DNA of 64,000 nt, taken from Vanilla planifolia. Lineage: Eukaryota; Streptophyta; Magnoliopsida; Asparagales; Orchidaceae. Both the position numbers and the translations under genes were made by a program. Below, piece after piece: positions 1-11,809 of this stretch. The first letter of the stretch is position 1. Every line of letters starts with the position of its first letter. Below the pieces are notes generated by a model. It saw nothing but the letters and a program-made list of their open reading frames with translations, was not told the origin of the DNA and did not search any database. The stretch is taken from assembly GCA_023846275.1 (NCBI GenBank), contig JAIUJO010000071.1:944434-1008433 (forward strand). Direction: 5' to 3'.

Positions 1-126
1 CATAGACCATGGGAAGATTTAAGCCTAAACATTGTCCTAGGTTTGCCATGCACAACTTGGTGGTATGATTCCATTATCATGGTAGTGGATCATTTCTATA
101 AAATGGCTCATGTCATATCATCAAAT
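1..126 (+). mobile_element. Ty3/gypsy retrotransposon integrase core fragment
   Basis: Frame 1 translates to a typical chromovirus-like integrase stretch: PWEDLSLNIVLGLP, then a tract ending DSIIMVVDHFYKMAHVI. In the family this is the start of the rve catalytic core (PWxDxSMDFxxGLP...DSIxVVVDRFSKMAHFI), which catalyses integration of the retrotransposon cDNA. The first catalytic Asp of the D-D-E triad appears as Asn (SLN instead of SMD, codon at 28-30), so this copy would be inactive even if complete. The frame meets stops soon after 126 and I cannot follow the second D or the E with confidence. The fragment is cut by the window start, so more of the element may lie to the left. Confidence 0.8.
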
Positions 127-2465
127 ATGTGAAGAATCTTACATAGCGTCCCTATTCATGGTGAGATAGTGCACTTACACGAACTTCCCACATAGTCTTA
201 AATCTAAATACCCCATTTCCAATTTCCACAAATGCTAAAGCAGGTTGAGATCAAGACTTCCTAGAAGCACTGAAACTGGTGAAACTCTGATCAATTGTTG
301 AAGGCCACCTAAAGATGAGAACATCCTTTACGATAGCACAGTACCACATTGTTGGCTGAAATAGGGTTTGCATGAATCCTCAGGTAAGAGATGCATACAA
401 GGGATTCTCTTATGACTCTTGGCTTCAAGGAGACTAATTTAGAGACTCTTTTTGACCTATAACCTACTTATCTAGAACCAAATTTTGAGTCATATTTAAC
501 ATACACCATGGATTTAATAATCTAACTCTTTTCTGAAGATGAATATTATCTATTCAATTATAGAAATCTCTTCTTTCATAGACCTACATAGTCTAGTTCC
601 CAAGAGGGGGCCCGTGTCAATGGAATTCATACTAAACTCCAAAAGGAACATCTACATCCCATCGTTATGCTTTCAGTTCTTTCCATGTTCCTCTTCTGAC
701 TTGAGGGGGTGCTTTCATGGGAAGGTGCATGTGAGGGAGGGAAGAATTGCACATTAGTATTGGAGGGCAAGTGTTTTGGCATGGAACTTTGTACGAGTCT
801 CTAAGGGCTTTGCCTTTCAATGAAGAAGCTACTACAAAAGACAAGCAATATAAAATCAATTCCAATAATGAAATCCCTTTAGCAAGCAGGAAAGTAAGTT
901 AGAAAAGTAGTGAGGGAGGAGAGACCATACCTTGACTGTAATGGTTTCGGGTTTAGAATCGCACCGAACAAGCCATAGCCATACTGAGTGAAAGTGTGCC
1001 GGTAGCAAAAAGTATCAGATGCTCTGTCTGTCAGAAGTGTTTTCCAGTCGTCGGTTGGGAGGGTAAGAGAGAGAGTCTCTATAGAAGAAGTCAAGATTGA
1101 GGTCTAATTGTTTGATATGGATTTGTGTATGAATAATAGAGCAATGGGTCTATATCCTGTCTTCTTATAACTGATCGATTACACTAAGTCAAGGATGAAA
1201 GTAAAAAAAGGGGGCCCCCTCTAAGGATTCTTTAGATTTTCTAGAGCACTTCACTCGGCCTTTGCCTTGTTCTATTACGAGGTCTAGGCTTCTTTGTGTG
1301 GCTCCTCTTCCCCTCTGCTCTCTTGATTTTTGGCTTCTAAGGTTTTGGATAAGATAGGTGTTCCCTTGTAATGAGATTGAAAGATCATAATCCAAACTAC
1401 GTTTTGCCCCTCAACCCAAGGATGCAGGTCTAATCTTTGAAGAACAAATTCTTGCCTCTATTTCACATTGATGATTCGATAAATGAATTAGAATTGAGTT
1501 GTTTTCATTGGATGGGAGGAATGGAATGATATATTTCATGGTATCTCTTCAAGTTCAAAGTTCATACTTTGATGAATACTAGCCCTACTCTTCATATCTT
1601 TCCAGGCAAGGTTGCTACGGATGAGAGAAAGCTTATTCTTCTTGAGCCCACAGCTATAGAGTCCCTTGACACCATTGATTAGTTAGCACTTGAAGATCGC
1701 AGTTTGATCGAATATGCATGCTCCTCTAAGTGCTTTTCTTTGTATTTGCATATGTATCCCAATTTAGAGTAAGAAAGCTGGCCCAGAGGGGGACCCTCCT
1801 ACAAATTATTATGACGAAACTTATTGAAGGTCAGAGATTATGGGAGAGCATAATGGACTCTAATGAGACCACCTCATAAGGTGTTAGTTAGTTCATGTCA
1901 CTCCTTATTGACAGCACCAAACAAAGGATGGTAGTCTCATGGTGAGATTGTTCCACAGACAATGAGGTCTCCCCTTGAGGTCTCCACTTAGTAAAGATTG
2001 TCTATCGCATCATCCACATCATCAACTCGAGCAAGCCTAGCTTGGCACGTAGCTCGTCTCACTTCAAATAATTATGGGGGTTGTAACTAACTACCATTAA
2101 AAAAGGCTCTAGATGGTTAGCCATTATAACCGTCCACCAGCTCAGTAGGAGGAACTCCACTCTTGATGGTTATAACCACCTACCACCTTGTCTGTCATGT
2201 GGATGCATCTGATGACTAGTTATATCCTATATATAGTGATCTCATCAGCCAGATAAGGGATCTTTTTGGTCCTCTACACATTGACTCTTAATATGTCCAC
2301 CCTCTCATCTTAGGCACATGAGGAACTTGGGGAGATAATACTACTGAGAGAGACCTGGTTTACTCTCTAACTAAGCATTGGTTTTATCCTGGCCAAGCAA
2401 CCAAGGGGACCTAGGTGGGAATAGTGAAATAAAGATAAGGGGAAGAAGTGGGGTATAGAAATTAG
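127..2465. other. No gene recognised; probably decayed retroelement DNA
   Basis: Only short open frames occur here and none resembles a known protein. The first few hundred bases may be the rest of the integrase at 1-126, since they lie directly downstream, but stops in all frames prevent a firm assignment. No tandem repeat or RNA gene was seen. Confidence 0.5.
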
Positions 2466-2519
2466 TTGACTCATCAAGCTCATGGCCTAAAGACTGTAGG
2501 TTTAAATCCTGTCCCTGCC
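2466..2519 (+). pseudogene. tRNA-like relic (CAU anticodon loop, 3' half)
   Basis: The segment has a CTCATGG anticodon-like loop (CTCATAA in tRNA-Met types) flanked by remnants of a 5-bp stem (TCAAG/CCTAA, two mismatches). A T-arm follows (GTAGG-TTTAAAT-CCTGT), then a 7-nt acceptor-like strand CCCTGCC. No matching D-arm or 5' acceptor strand is visible upstream, so it is at best a 3' half. It could be a dead tRNA-Met-type gene or a tRNA-derived SINE head. Chance similarity is not excluded. Confidence 0.35.
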
Positions 2520-4006
2520 TAATTCCATGAGATGCATTTTTTGTATCTTTCATACTGGACAAGTTCTGAGGGAATAATCAATTTCTTCTTTCCCATGACG
2601 AGGCAAAATAGGAAAATCCAAAACTGCAATTCGAGAGTTGGTTGTGAAATCTAATTCATAGGTGTCAGTATTGGTTAGTTACGTGGTTGGTTGCATGCCC
2701 CAGGCAATAATTTTTTTTCCATTAAGATGGATTAATCTTTACTATCATGCCTCTTCCTTATACCAGTTGATGTTGTGGCTATGTCGAATATGAGTTTGCT
2801 GCTTCTTTCCTGCTTCGAGATTTCCATCGAAGGATTATAGAAGAACGATCACATAGGGTCACTCTTTGAGTTTCCTAGGCTGCTCTGAGGGTTGCCCAAG
2901 CACCTGGTATGAGTCAGTCATGGGGTCTGGCTCGTGGTTTGCCCACTGGGGCCTTTGATGGCTTCCTACCCTATTTAATAAGTGCCAATGAAAATGCGGC
3001 TGCTCTGAGGAAGCCTACGATACTCTTCCGTCTGCACTGCCGATGCCATTGCACCTCAATGATGGTATCATGGACCAGGTAGGTGTACGACCGACCCCAG
3101 GTTCCTTTTTCACTAGAGTTATCCAGGGGCTATCAAGGACCAATGAGTAGAGAGCAGGCTCCCCATCATATATTCAGTTCCCCTTTTGTGTTTGATTTGA
3201 GAAGTTCCCTAGATTATGCCCCAACCCTACTTCTTATTGTTTGTCTTGTTTGCTTGCAACCTGGCATTGAGTGTGCATCTTGGGAAGACTTGAGTTTGGA
3301 GAACTTCTCCTTTCAATGGGAAAGATTTCCAATACAGATTCTATCATTGTCGAGCTTCAAAGTTGATGATGATCCCTAATCAAGAGTTTGGTCCTACCTT
3401 TTCGATTTCATAGAAGTTCCCTAAGGAGGGCCCCTCTCTTCGCAAAGATATGAGGGTGTTTTTGTACCTCAGGATGGATACAGATACTAGTGACCTAGAT
3501 GAACCATTTTCTTTCATTACTTTTTTTTTTGATAATCAAGGTTTAAGTACATCTGCATTGGATTCAATCGGATTCAAGCATTGGAACAGGCACACTGAAG
3601 CTTGAAATCATACTGAAGTGAGCTCTTGAGAAGGTCTTTCTTACTCAAAAATGAGAATCTAGACCATTGCTCGAGGTAATCAATTGAGTGGGTCATACTT
3701 TAGACTTGGATTATCAATGCCTTAAGAACATTACGGATTTGAGTTCTTGACTAGTTCACTTGCTTTGACTGTTGGTTGTTCACGTCTTTATGTTTGCTGA
3801 GGACTTATTGTTGGTCCTATGGTTTCTAAAAAGGATCCCCAGAGGGGGCTCCAAACCAAATGTGTCCTCAAAAGGTGACCCTCTTCTAAGGAAAGAAGGG
3901 GATCTTTCTTTTTTTTAGGAAAGGGGGTAGGAAAGATGTTGTCATTCTTCAGAGCCTGGTTCACTTTTCTTCTAGCTTTCATTCCTTATTTCACTTATTT
4001 GTTTTT
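2520..4006. other. No gene recognised
   Basis: There are short open frames only. The longest (98 codons, 3,083-3,379, plus) has no motif I recognise. A T-rich run lies near 3,521-3,532. The right end may already belong to the mitochondrial insertion that carries cox3, because that gene's stop codon is at 4,007, but I cannot place the boundary. Confidence 0.45.
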
Positions 4007-4797
4007 TTAGATACCTCCCCATAAATATATAGAGACAAATGGGAATAACTTAACCACGTGTACAAAATGCCAGTACCATGCAGCTACTCCTAAGCCAACA
4101 TGATGCTTCTTGGTCCAATGACCAAGATATTGGCATATACAACATTTGATAAAGAAGAAATTACCTATAATCACATGAAAACCATGAAAGCTAATTGCTA
4201 AGAAAAAGGTAGCACCATAAATACTATCTAAAATAATGGAGGGTTCTTGGTGATATTCCATTCCTTGAAAGCCAGTGAATATTAGAGCCAGTGAAATGGT
4301 AGCTACTAAAGCATAAACTGTTCATTTTTCCTTCCCCGTGAGTATAGCTATGAGCTCAATTTACAACAACTCTAGATGAAGGGAGAATAGGAGCATTCAA
4401 AAAAGGGATATCTTGAGGATCTAAAACCCCAATCCCTTTTAGGGGTGAAATACCTCCGATATCTACTGTAGGTGCCAAAGACGAATTAGAAGAAGCCCAA
4501 AAAAAGCAAAAAGGAACATAAACTTCGACACTATGAACATAATAGAACCATGTCGAGGTCCTAATTGTACAGCTTTTGTATGAGTCCTTCCAACGTGCAT
4601 TGACAGAGCACGTGCCACCATACGAACATGGTATATAGGAGAAATATTAAGCCCAAACTGAGAAGTGTTACACCCCCTTAAAAAGGGTGCATCTACATCA
4701 CACTCCTTATGGTTATTGTCATAGCTCTGAGTGAACCCAAAATAGGCCATGGACTTGCATCTGTGAAATGATAAGAATACCTCTTAGTTTCCATCAT
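4007..4797 (-). pseudogene. cox3: Mitochondrial cox3 pseudogene (nuclear mitochondrial insertion)
   Basis: This is a near full-length copy of plant mitochondrial cytochrome c oxidase subunit III, a membrane subunit of respiratory complex IV. Start region: ATG at 4,795-4,797, then YSYHF and SPWPI. Middle: [10 protein letters not shown] and GSIMFIV. C-terminus: [19 protein letters not shown], then [14 protein letters not shown], ending WGGI and TAA at 4,007-4,009. The span is 791 nt against about 798 in plant cox3, so start and stop are both kept. The frame is broken: the reading changes frame near the GHHTKA region and again after the SSLAPT region, with stops near codon 45 and in the VTWAHH region. 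It also has many replacements (HFVDVVWLF reads HFVHVVKLF). The neighbours are unassigned, possibly mitochondrial flank. It cannot make the protein and is read as organelle DNA transferred to the nucleus. Confidence 0.93.
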
Positions 4798-6764
4798 GAA
4801 CTACTTTTCATTGGTTGTCTTCTCCCCCTTTGGATTCGAGAATCAATAGATTAGGTGGGTGGTTTACCCAACAACATTGATGCTATGGGATGGTCAACTT
4901 TTTCATTCATCTTGGCATGCATTCTTGATTCTGATGTTTTGAGAAAAGACTTGGAAGAGTCGAGCACATATGCAAGCGTCAGTCGATTCATTCCATTAGT
5001 AGGGATGCTCTATACCGTTGGGTTTTTCAACCAATAATGTTCTTTCACTCTTTTCTCACATAAGCCTGACTCAATACGAGATGATGGAGCTTCATTCCAA
5101 GAAAATCCTATAGTGATCTATTTGAAAAATCAATGAACACTTTGCTGAGAAGCAAAGGCTTACTCAGTTGATAGTACTAATATGAGTAGAAAAGATCCTA
5201 GGTGCCTACCTAGGTAGTAGGTAGTTGAACCAAGGTCTCCTACAGCTCTGCCACCTATGCACAAAACTTCAATGTGATATGTAGGAATTTTGCACTTTTC
5301 CAAATGATGGAACTTGAGTATGCATTTGAGATATGAATCATATGGAACAATCGAATAGAAGAATTTCCCAGAAGAGGTAAAAAAAGCTTGAATGAGGAAT
5401 ATGCATTATGGCTGGCATTGACCTGCTTTGCGATACGAACAAAAGATTGGAGGGGAATACCATATTGGGGGTAGAAAAGTTCTAAGAGACAATTCATATA
5501 AAAAATTCAATCTACATGAAATGAAAGAACAACTCTTACTTACCCACCTTACGTTACTTTAACCACTACTACCAAGGCTAAAAGCCCCAAATGGAACCAA
5601 TCATCATTGGCATAACCATGATAAAGAATAGAGGAGCTTGTTTATGATAAAGCCTATGAAAAAAAACGAGCTGCTATAGAATCAATTGGATGCACTCACC
5701 TAGTTAGAAAGGCCCTAACCCACTAAGTCCAAATAAAAAAGAAAGATGACTACCCTCAAAGAAATTGTATAACTTGGAGCAAGTTCTTACTTTGTATTCT
5801 TTGAGAAATCAGATCACAATAGATATTGTTTAGAAAGAAAGCTAACACTCTCGTCTACAAATAATAGATGTGTGCCTACCTCTTGGAGATTGACTTCAGG
5901 AAGTTTATACTTCCATTAGTGTCCCAATAGACTCTCAATTATATTGAGAGTTTGTCAATGATTTGCTCTTTCAAAAAATGCATCGTTAAATCTGTCACTT
6001 TGCTTTCCAAAATGAAACTGTGAATTAAGAGTGGAATAGAAGAAATATTCTTTGTCTTCTTGAACACAAGGAAAAGTACACTTAGCTTTTTATCTGATGA
6101 AGGAATATGACTATGAGGATTTACTGACTGTTGAAGATGCCATGAATCAAGATAAGGAAGAACAATAGCTATGGCTAGACATGTGGTCACCCTACCATCT
6201 TTTCTTAAAATACCACAACCTAGGGCTAGACTAGGGGTCCTAGGTGCTATGGCAATCTGCCACGTTGTTGTTACTAAGAAAGATGAAGGGGAGAGTAAAA
6301 GGATGGGAGTTGGGGGTTTAAGGGGGTGGGACCTTTCCTCATCACAAAAGTGGATAAGCCTAAATGATAGAGGAAGCAATTGTAGTCAAGGATTCCATGT
6401 TGGATCCGAATGATGAGGGCAAAATTGATCTTGATGACCCTGGTAAGGGAATGATGTCAGGAAAAAATGACCACGTATCAATTGCATAGAAATGTTCAAG
6501 AGGTTGGCAGAACCTCTAACGCCCTGACAAAGAAAAGAAAAAGGGCATGCCAAAGGGAGCAATTCACCTGGTCTAAACGAACCATTCAACTATGACCTGG
6601 TGACTCAATTTGCAACTCTTGCTACCAGATTTTTGATGAACGACCTCTTATGTCTTTCTCTTGAAACCACAAAAGTGTCAAAGCTCTCAAGTCTTGATCA
6701 TGTCAATCAGATTGAAGGTAAAGTCATCGAAAAGGACCCCTCAAGATTGTGAGGAATGTATGGC
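4798..6764. other. Unassigned, possibly mitochondrial flank of cox3
   Basis: No protein or RNA gene was recognised on either strand. Small frames at 4,855-5,037 (plus) and 5,255-5,497 (minus) are tightly packed beside cox3 and could be parts of mitochondrial spacer or unnamed mitochondrial ORFs, but neither matches a family I can name. A frame at 5,939-6,379 (minus, 146 codons) is low-complexity and overlaps a plus-strand frame, so it is probably chance. Confidence 0.4.
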
Positions 6765-7239
6765 AACCAGAGAGTTTTGGGCCACTAACATATTCTTTTT
6801 AAAGGATGACCTACTCCTGGGTTACATGAAACATAAGAGGCTACACTATCTTTCAGGTACATTGGGGAGGCCAAGTGACCATGAGTGCATGTAGACCTAG
6901 GACTGGGGCCCCTATAGGGTATATAATGAATGCCTCTTCGTGCTCTTGCTCACTGAGGAATCCCTACTCACTAGTCAATTCAGTCACACTAAGATGACCA
7001 TACAAAGATACAAATGTGGACTCTCAAAGTGGTTAGATTCACGTCAGTGTCAGTTGGCAAACTTGAAGTTTGAAATCATGTGTCATGTGAATGATGATGA
7101 CACGTCCTACATTCTATTGTTGGGAAGACCTTGGATTCACGAAAATTTGGTTGTTCCATCCACCTTCGTTCAATGCTTCAAATATGTTGACAATGACAAA
7201 AAAGTACAAACAAAATACTCTTCTCATATCGAAAGCTAA
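6765..7239 (+). mobile_element. Ty3/gypsy gag-pol remnant, aspartic protease region
   Basis: Two pieces in nearby frames match the retropepsin-like region of plant Ty3/gypsy polyproteins. The first, around 6,765-6,870, reads FFLKDDLLLGYMKHKRLHYLS. It resembles the family's ITFTDEDLPPEGxGHNxALxI tract just upstream of the DNGSS active site. The second, around 7,080-7,190, reads SYILLLGRPWIHENLVVPST, a hallmark segment after the protease active site (fxxLLGRPWIHxxxAVPSTxHQ). The active-site DNGS motif itself is not seen and lies in a decayed stretch. In an intact element the protease cuts the polyprotein into its mature enzymes. Same strand as the integrase piece at 1-126, but the gene order protease-integrase is not kept, so these are probably different copies. 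Confidence 0.78.
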
Positions 7240-10200
7240 GGTCGAAGCTGGTTGTATGGATTCCAAGGTTGACCTTGTGTAACAACTCGAATTCAGAAGT
7301 GATGATTCTCTCATCTCCCTAGACAGTAGCCCCCAGCCCTTGGAAACCCTAACCCCTATTTGGACAAGTCTTTCTCCCTCCCCCAGTAGGGGGGACAACA
7401 AGAGAAGAGTGGACCCTATATCTATCTTTCCCCTAACTAGGGGCCGAGGACCTAAAGGGGGCCCCAGACCTATAGGAGCCCCTTTGGGGAACTTCTTCAA
7501 TTTGATGTGCCATTTCTTTTGATATTAGCACATCTACATTTTGATGTTCCATTCCAATTGAGTTGACGTTCATCAATGGATTAGTTAGCATACTGAATCA
7601 TTCCCTTTTTTGTCCCACTCTCTCTTTTAATCTATGAGTAGGTCAATTTGCTTGAGCTTCATGGGGAAGGGTTCCCCCTCTAGGAATTTGACTTTAGCTT
7701 GATGGATCCTGATTTGCTCATGAGCTTCGTAGCTCAATCGCTCAAAAGCTCATTGGCTTCGTAATTGTAGCTCAGTTTCCTTGAGTTTAGTACTACTATA
7801 TTAGGCCTACAGTAAAGTCAAGAGTCGATCACGATCGGAGCTCATAGGAGTTCACAAGAGGTTAAGAAAGAGATGCACATTTCGAAGATCTGTAAGCCCT
7901 TTTTGGTGAGAGGAGATCTAATGGACCCTCTCTTTTCGACAAGTGAAGTGAAGAAACTAGAAGGGAAGACGACCATAAGGAAGTTGGGGGCTACATGAGG
8001 GATGAAACACAATCTAGAGGTGAGGTCGAGATTGCTACGCGCTAAGCTAAGGGGAAGAGTTGGAGGAGGAGATTCAAAAGTGAAAAGAGGGGTTGACTTG
8101 GCTTGATAGCTAAAACTATTCTAAGCAGATTCAAGTCAATTGCTTGACTGCTACTCCTGCTAGAGAAGAGATTTAAAGAGTCGAGATCACGTGTTCTCCT
8201 GTTGCTTAAGACATGTAGTTTCGAACCATAGACTCTTTTCAAATGTCAGAGATGAGAATAGAATATCGTCTCATAGAATTGAATCAACTAAAGTGAAAAT
8301 ATTTATGAATGACGTTTTTCCCAACCTCCACAAAAGAGACACCACAAACCTTTCACTCTATGAGAACAAAACCAAAGGATGAAAGTAGAGCCAACCAGAG
8401 GAAAGGAAAGTCAATTTGAAAAGGAAGCGAGCTAACTCTATTTATTAAGAGAGGAAGTTTACTTACTTGACTTAAACCTTGCGAGATGAAGTGATCTATT
8501 ATGAAATAGAAAGATCTTCATCTTATTCCATGGAATAGAGCAATAGAGGTGTGTATATACTCTATAGTATAGAATAGAAGGATTCTCGCTTTCCAATTCT
8601 GTTTTAGAAAAAAGCCATAAAGATCAACCCATATTTTGTTGATTCTTTTTTCTTGGACTTGATCCAATTCCATTGTTGTCTCATCTACTTTCTCTTCAAT
8701 GACTTTGAAATGAAGAGAAAGCACAAACCCTAGAGAGGTGCAGTGATTCTATTCCATTCAATAGATCGCTACAGGGTGGAGAAGCTGTGACACGAAGTTT
8801 CTTTCAGAGAGTGTAGACTCCACTTCTATCTTTTGAAAGAGTTCAATTGTGCACTACTATGACGACATCAAATAATCAATCAAGCATAAAGTCACCCCGG
8901 AGGAGCCTCCCTTAGACCTTGTATAGGTCGAGGAGCAAGAACATATCATATGAGCAATCAGTAATCATAGAATGTATTAAGAGCATGCGATTTAGTTGCT
9001 TTTTTTAATTTGAAAGAAGTAATAAAAAATGAATAAGACTGTAGAGTACTTGAGGTATGTAGGCCCTCTCTTCCTTTAAAGGAAGACATTGGAATTCATA
9101 AGGAATGGAATTGTATATATATTGTTACGTATGGAATGGAATTGGATATATATTGTTCCAAAAATCCAACCACTTTTCCATTAGGACCCTACTTCACCTC
9201 GACGGTTATATCATCAAGTCCTTTGAAGCATATATGTGATGGATAGAATCAAGTGACCATGCCATATCCATTGACTTGATGAAAAGAATCTCTTTGTATC
9301 TTCAAAGACCAAAAACTATGAGATAACCCACTTCATTCGAAATCCTAATTCCATTCATTGGATAGTGAGGATACCTTGTTTGATAACTTTCTCCTTCTTA
9401 GTGGAACTCTTTCTCTTGAATGGAATTTCCCCTCTGTGGAATAAAGAATTGGAGGCCAAAGGGAGACCATTCATCAAAGACTATATCAGAGTGCGCATAC
9501 AATTTCTTGCTTCTTGCTAATTGCCTCAAAAAATCAAATTGATATGGTAATAATACAAAAATGAAAGATGCATCAAACATCTAAGTTTTTCATAGACAAA
9601 TCAGTGGAAGGTGCTAGACCTGTGAACTTCACTTCATGAAGTGGTGAAACCACCTTTTCTTCTAGTTGTATCCCTGCCCTAGATCTAAAAAAGGAGCTCA
9701 TATATGCACTAACATATCAGCCCGTGTGATAATAGTTATAGAACTAACTAGTTAGATTGACTCAATGGGTCAAACACAAAGGGAAGGAAGGATTCATTCA
9801 TATCCTTGACACCTATCGATAATGGTATAATAGTTAGTGATTAATCACCCCATGTATCCTTGTTTAGTACTTCTGATAAATTGGCATGGAACTTTGCTTC
9901 AGAAGATCATATATAGGTTCCTCAAAGTGGCCCCCCCATTCCTATTCTTAAATGGACAATCATTGGAGCTAGTGTTTGGTCCAACTTATAGAGTCAATCC
10001 AACTTTGGGCATGAACAAGAACCTGGTATTGGTATCAATCAAGCACTCTGTACTCTACTCGATTACTGAGCTAACACCCTCTCGAACTGAACTCCCTTTG
10101 GACTAGTGCAAAGAGTCATTCTGAGGAATGGAAGGAAAGCTTCTTCTGATACCATTCGTACCACTCCTCTTCCTGACTCTTCCCCTAGCTTTGGCAGTGG

Positions 10201-10300
10201 AAGTCAGGAATCAAAAACGTCAAAAAAAGGACATTTGATTATGAATTCACCATCCCAAGAAGGCTGCCTCACTTTTTGTGACTTTGATAAATTTAACTGT
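7240..10300. other. No gene recognised; AT-rich unassigned DNA
   Basis: The part at 7,240-7,500 contains purine/pyrimidine runs (repeated CCCC/GGGG blocks) just after the gypsy fragment. From about 7,860 to 9,830 the DNA is AT-rich, with short frames only. One of 60 codons at 9,398-9,580 (minus) looks protein-like (DFLRQLARSKKLYAHSD) but I could not place it. The stretch next to the plastid block (9,840-10,300) does not match the plastid rRNA operon that I can recall. Given cox3 at 4.0-4.8 kb and plastid DNA from 10.3 kb, a mixed organelle origin is plausible but not shown. Confidence 0.4.
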
Positions 10301-10468
10301 GATTCACACGGGATTCCATGTGCCCCATGCTATTCAGGTCAGAGCGTAAGCTAGTGTTTGACTACTAGACTTTCTTCATCTAGCAATTGCTTCGCCTAGC
10401 AGCACGACATATGTCTTGCAATCCTATAACCCTATTTTCACGATTTATGCTGCTCCCATTTTGCTGAA
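10301..10468 (-). pseudogene. rrn23: Plastid 23S rRNA internal fragment
   Basis: On the minus strand this reads through hallmark 23S sequence near the 5' quarter of the gene: ATGGGAGCAGC, GTCGTGCTGCTAGGCGAAGC, ACTAGCTTACGCTCTGACC, then AGCATGGGGCACATGGAATC and CCGTGTGAATCA. It starts inside the gene, roughly 230-250 nt after the normal 5' end, and stops abruptly at 10,301 before the usual GCAAGGACC. Its 5' edge is fused directly to the trnA intron. It is a relic only. Confidence 0.88.
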
Positions 10469-10829
10469 AGGGTTGAAGGGAGATAGTGCATCAAGCTATT
10501 TACAAGGGCCAACTTCATTCCCATTCCTAGGGATCCCAGATGAGGGAACCTAGGAGAGCTGTCGACTCCAACTATCATCCATGTACGATCCATACTAGAT
10601 CTCACCAACTACCCATCCTACCTGCTCTACGTTCTTGTTGGCCCATTTTTTTGTCTCAGTAAAGTCTTTCAGTGGCATGGTTTTGTCCTCTTCCACATTC
10701 CTTAGAAAAAGTGAGCCATCGATTCAGGTACAAGATACTATCATTATCTCTTGGATAATTGGACATCCAACACATAACTGTAATGACTCAATTGAAAGAG
10801 TAGAGCTCTACCAACTAAGCTATATCCCC
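10459..10829 (-). pseudogene. trnA-UGC: Plastid trnA-UGC, exon 1 and 5' part of intron
   Basis: Exon 1 lies at about 10,792-10,829 and reads GGGGATATAGCTTAGTTGG, TAGAGCTCTACTCTT, matching plastid tRNA-Ala with a few changes. The group II intron follows (GGATGTCCAATTATCC, then ACCTGAATCGATGGCTCAC and the GGGATCCC tract), and is recognisable to the CTTCAACCCTTT segment. There the sequence switches to rrn23, so the 3' half of the intron and exon 2 are missing. The tRNA cannot be formed. Confidence 0.88.
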
Positions 10830-10910
10830 TAAGCCAAGTGAAGCAAGCACGAAAGAGTCAAATGATTCTTCTATTGTTTTCCCTTTGATCCCTCTTTTCC
10901 CTGGCATAGC

Positions 10911-11809
10911 TGGGCCATCCTAGACTTCAACTAGAGACCTTGCCTATAAGTAAATCATGCTGTTAACTATCCAATCAATTGGGAGAGAATCAATAAATTC
11001 TTTTTTGGGAACGATTCATCCTTCCTGAACACAGCATACAACTCTTAATTCTACTGCACTCTTGCAATGTGCTTATTCCCCCTTCTCCTTGATCATGTCA
11101 AGTCTTTGTGAAAGAACTTCAATGAGGGAAAAAAGAAGGCATTTGGGGAGCTCCCAAAGGGGGTAAAAAAAACCAAGTCTTTATACTAAGCATTCTTCTT
11201 ATGTCATGGCTAGATCCAATCTCCCGGTCCCTATGGAGAGGAAAAAGAATTTCATGTTTTTCCTTTTGGGAAGGGACAATTCAAGAAATCCTATGGATTT
11301 TTGCTTTCTTCAGACCTCCGATAAAAGCATGAAAAAAGCTTTCATGGTACGATCCCTTCGTTGCCCCAAAATGAAAGGTGTGATCTTATAGTTCTTGGTC
11401 TTTGAAGATGCTTTGTTAGGTGCTCCATTTTCTTAGAGGCTAAACCTTAACCTATTATCGACAGATAGCTATCCACGCACTAATTAGGGGCGTATGCATT
11501 CTCGAGAAGAGAATAAGTAGCCATGGAGTCCCCCCAGACTGCCCAGATCCCACGACTGAATAGAAAAGAAAGTTCGATCTCCATTGGATCTCACCCAATT
11601 CGCTCCATTTATACTGCTGAGGAGAAGTTTGGTTTCAAAGTTTGATTCGAATAGGAGGTGTACGCCATGCTTATGTGCCTTGGATGATCCACATCTATTG
11701 GTCAGGCATCGATGGGCACATTAAACTATCCATGCAGTTGAAATCCCTCATAGCCCAGGTGTAATGACGCAATTCTCAGGGGCACACTCCACTACTGAGC
11801 TAATAGCCC
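10911..11809 (-). pseudogene. trnI-GAU: Plastid trnI-GAU with group II intron
   Basis: Exon 1 is at about 11,773-11,809 (GGGCTATTAGCTCAGTAGTG, then GAGTGTGCCCCTGA). Exon 2 is at about 10,911-10,946; it ends CCAGGATGGCCCA in plastids and CTAGGATGGCCCA here. The intron between them is about 826 nt, in the range of plastid group II introns, and I see no coding frame of note in it. In the plastid this gene lies in the rRNA operon spacer and makes tRNA-Ile. Both exons carry substitutions and the copy is presumed dead. Confidence 0.9.

Noticed and set aside
5939..6379. 146-codon minus-strand frame as a gene
   Set aside because: Low-complexity composition, overlap with an opposite frame, and no motif; not enough to call.
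9840..10300. Continuation of the plastid insertion into rrn23 or the trnA 3' exon
   Set aside because: No sequence in this stretch matches the trnA exon 2 or rrn23 tracts I know; the plastid match stops at 10,301.
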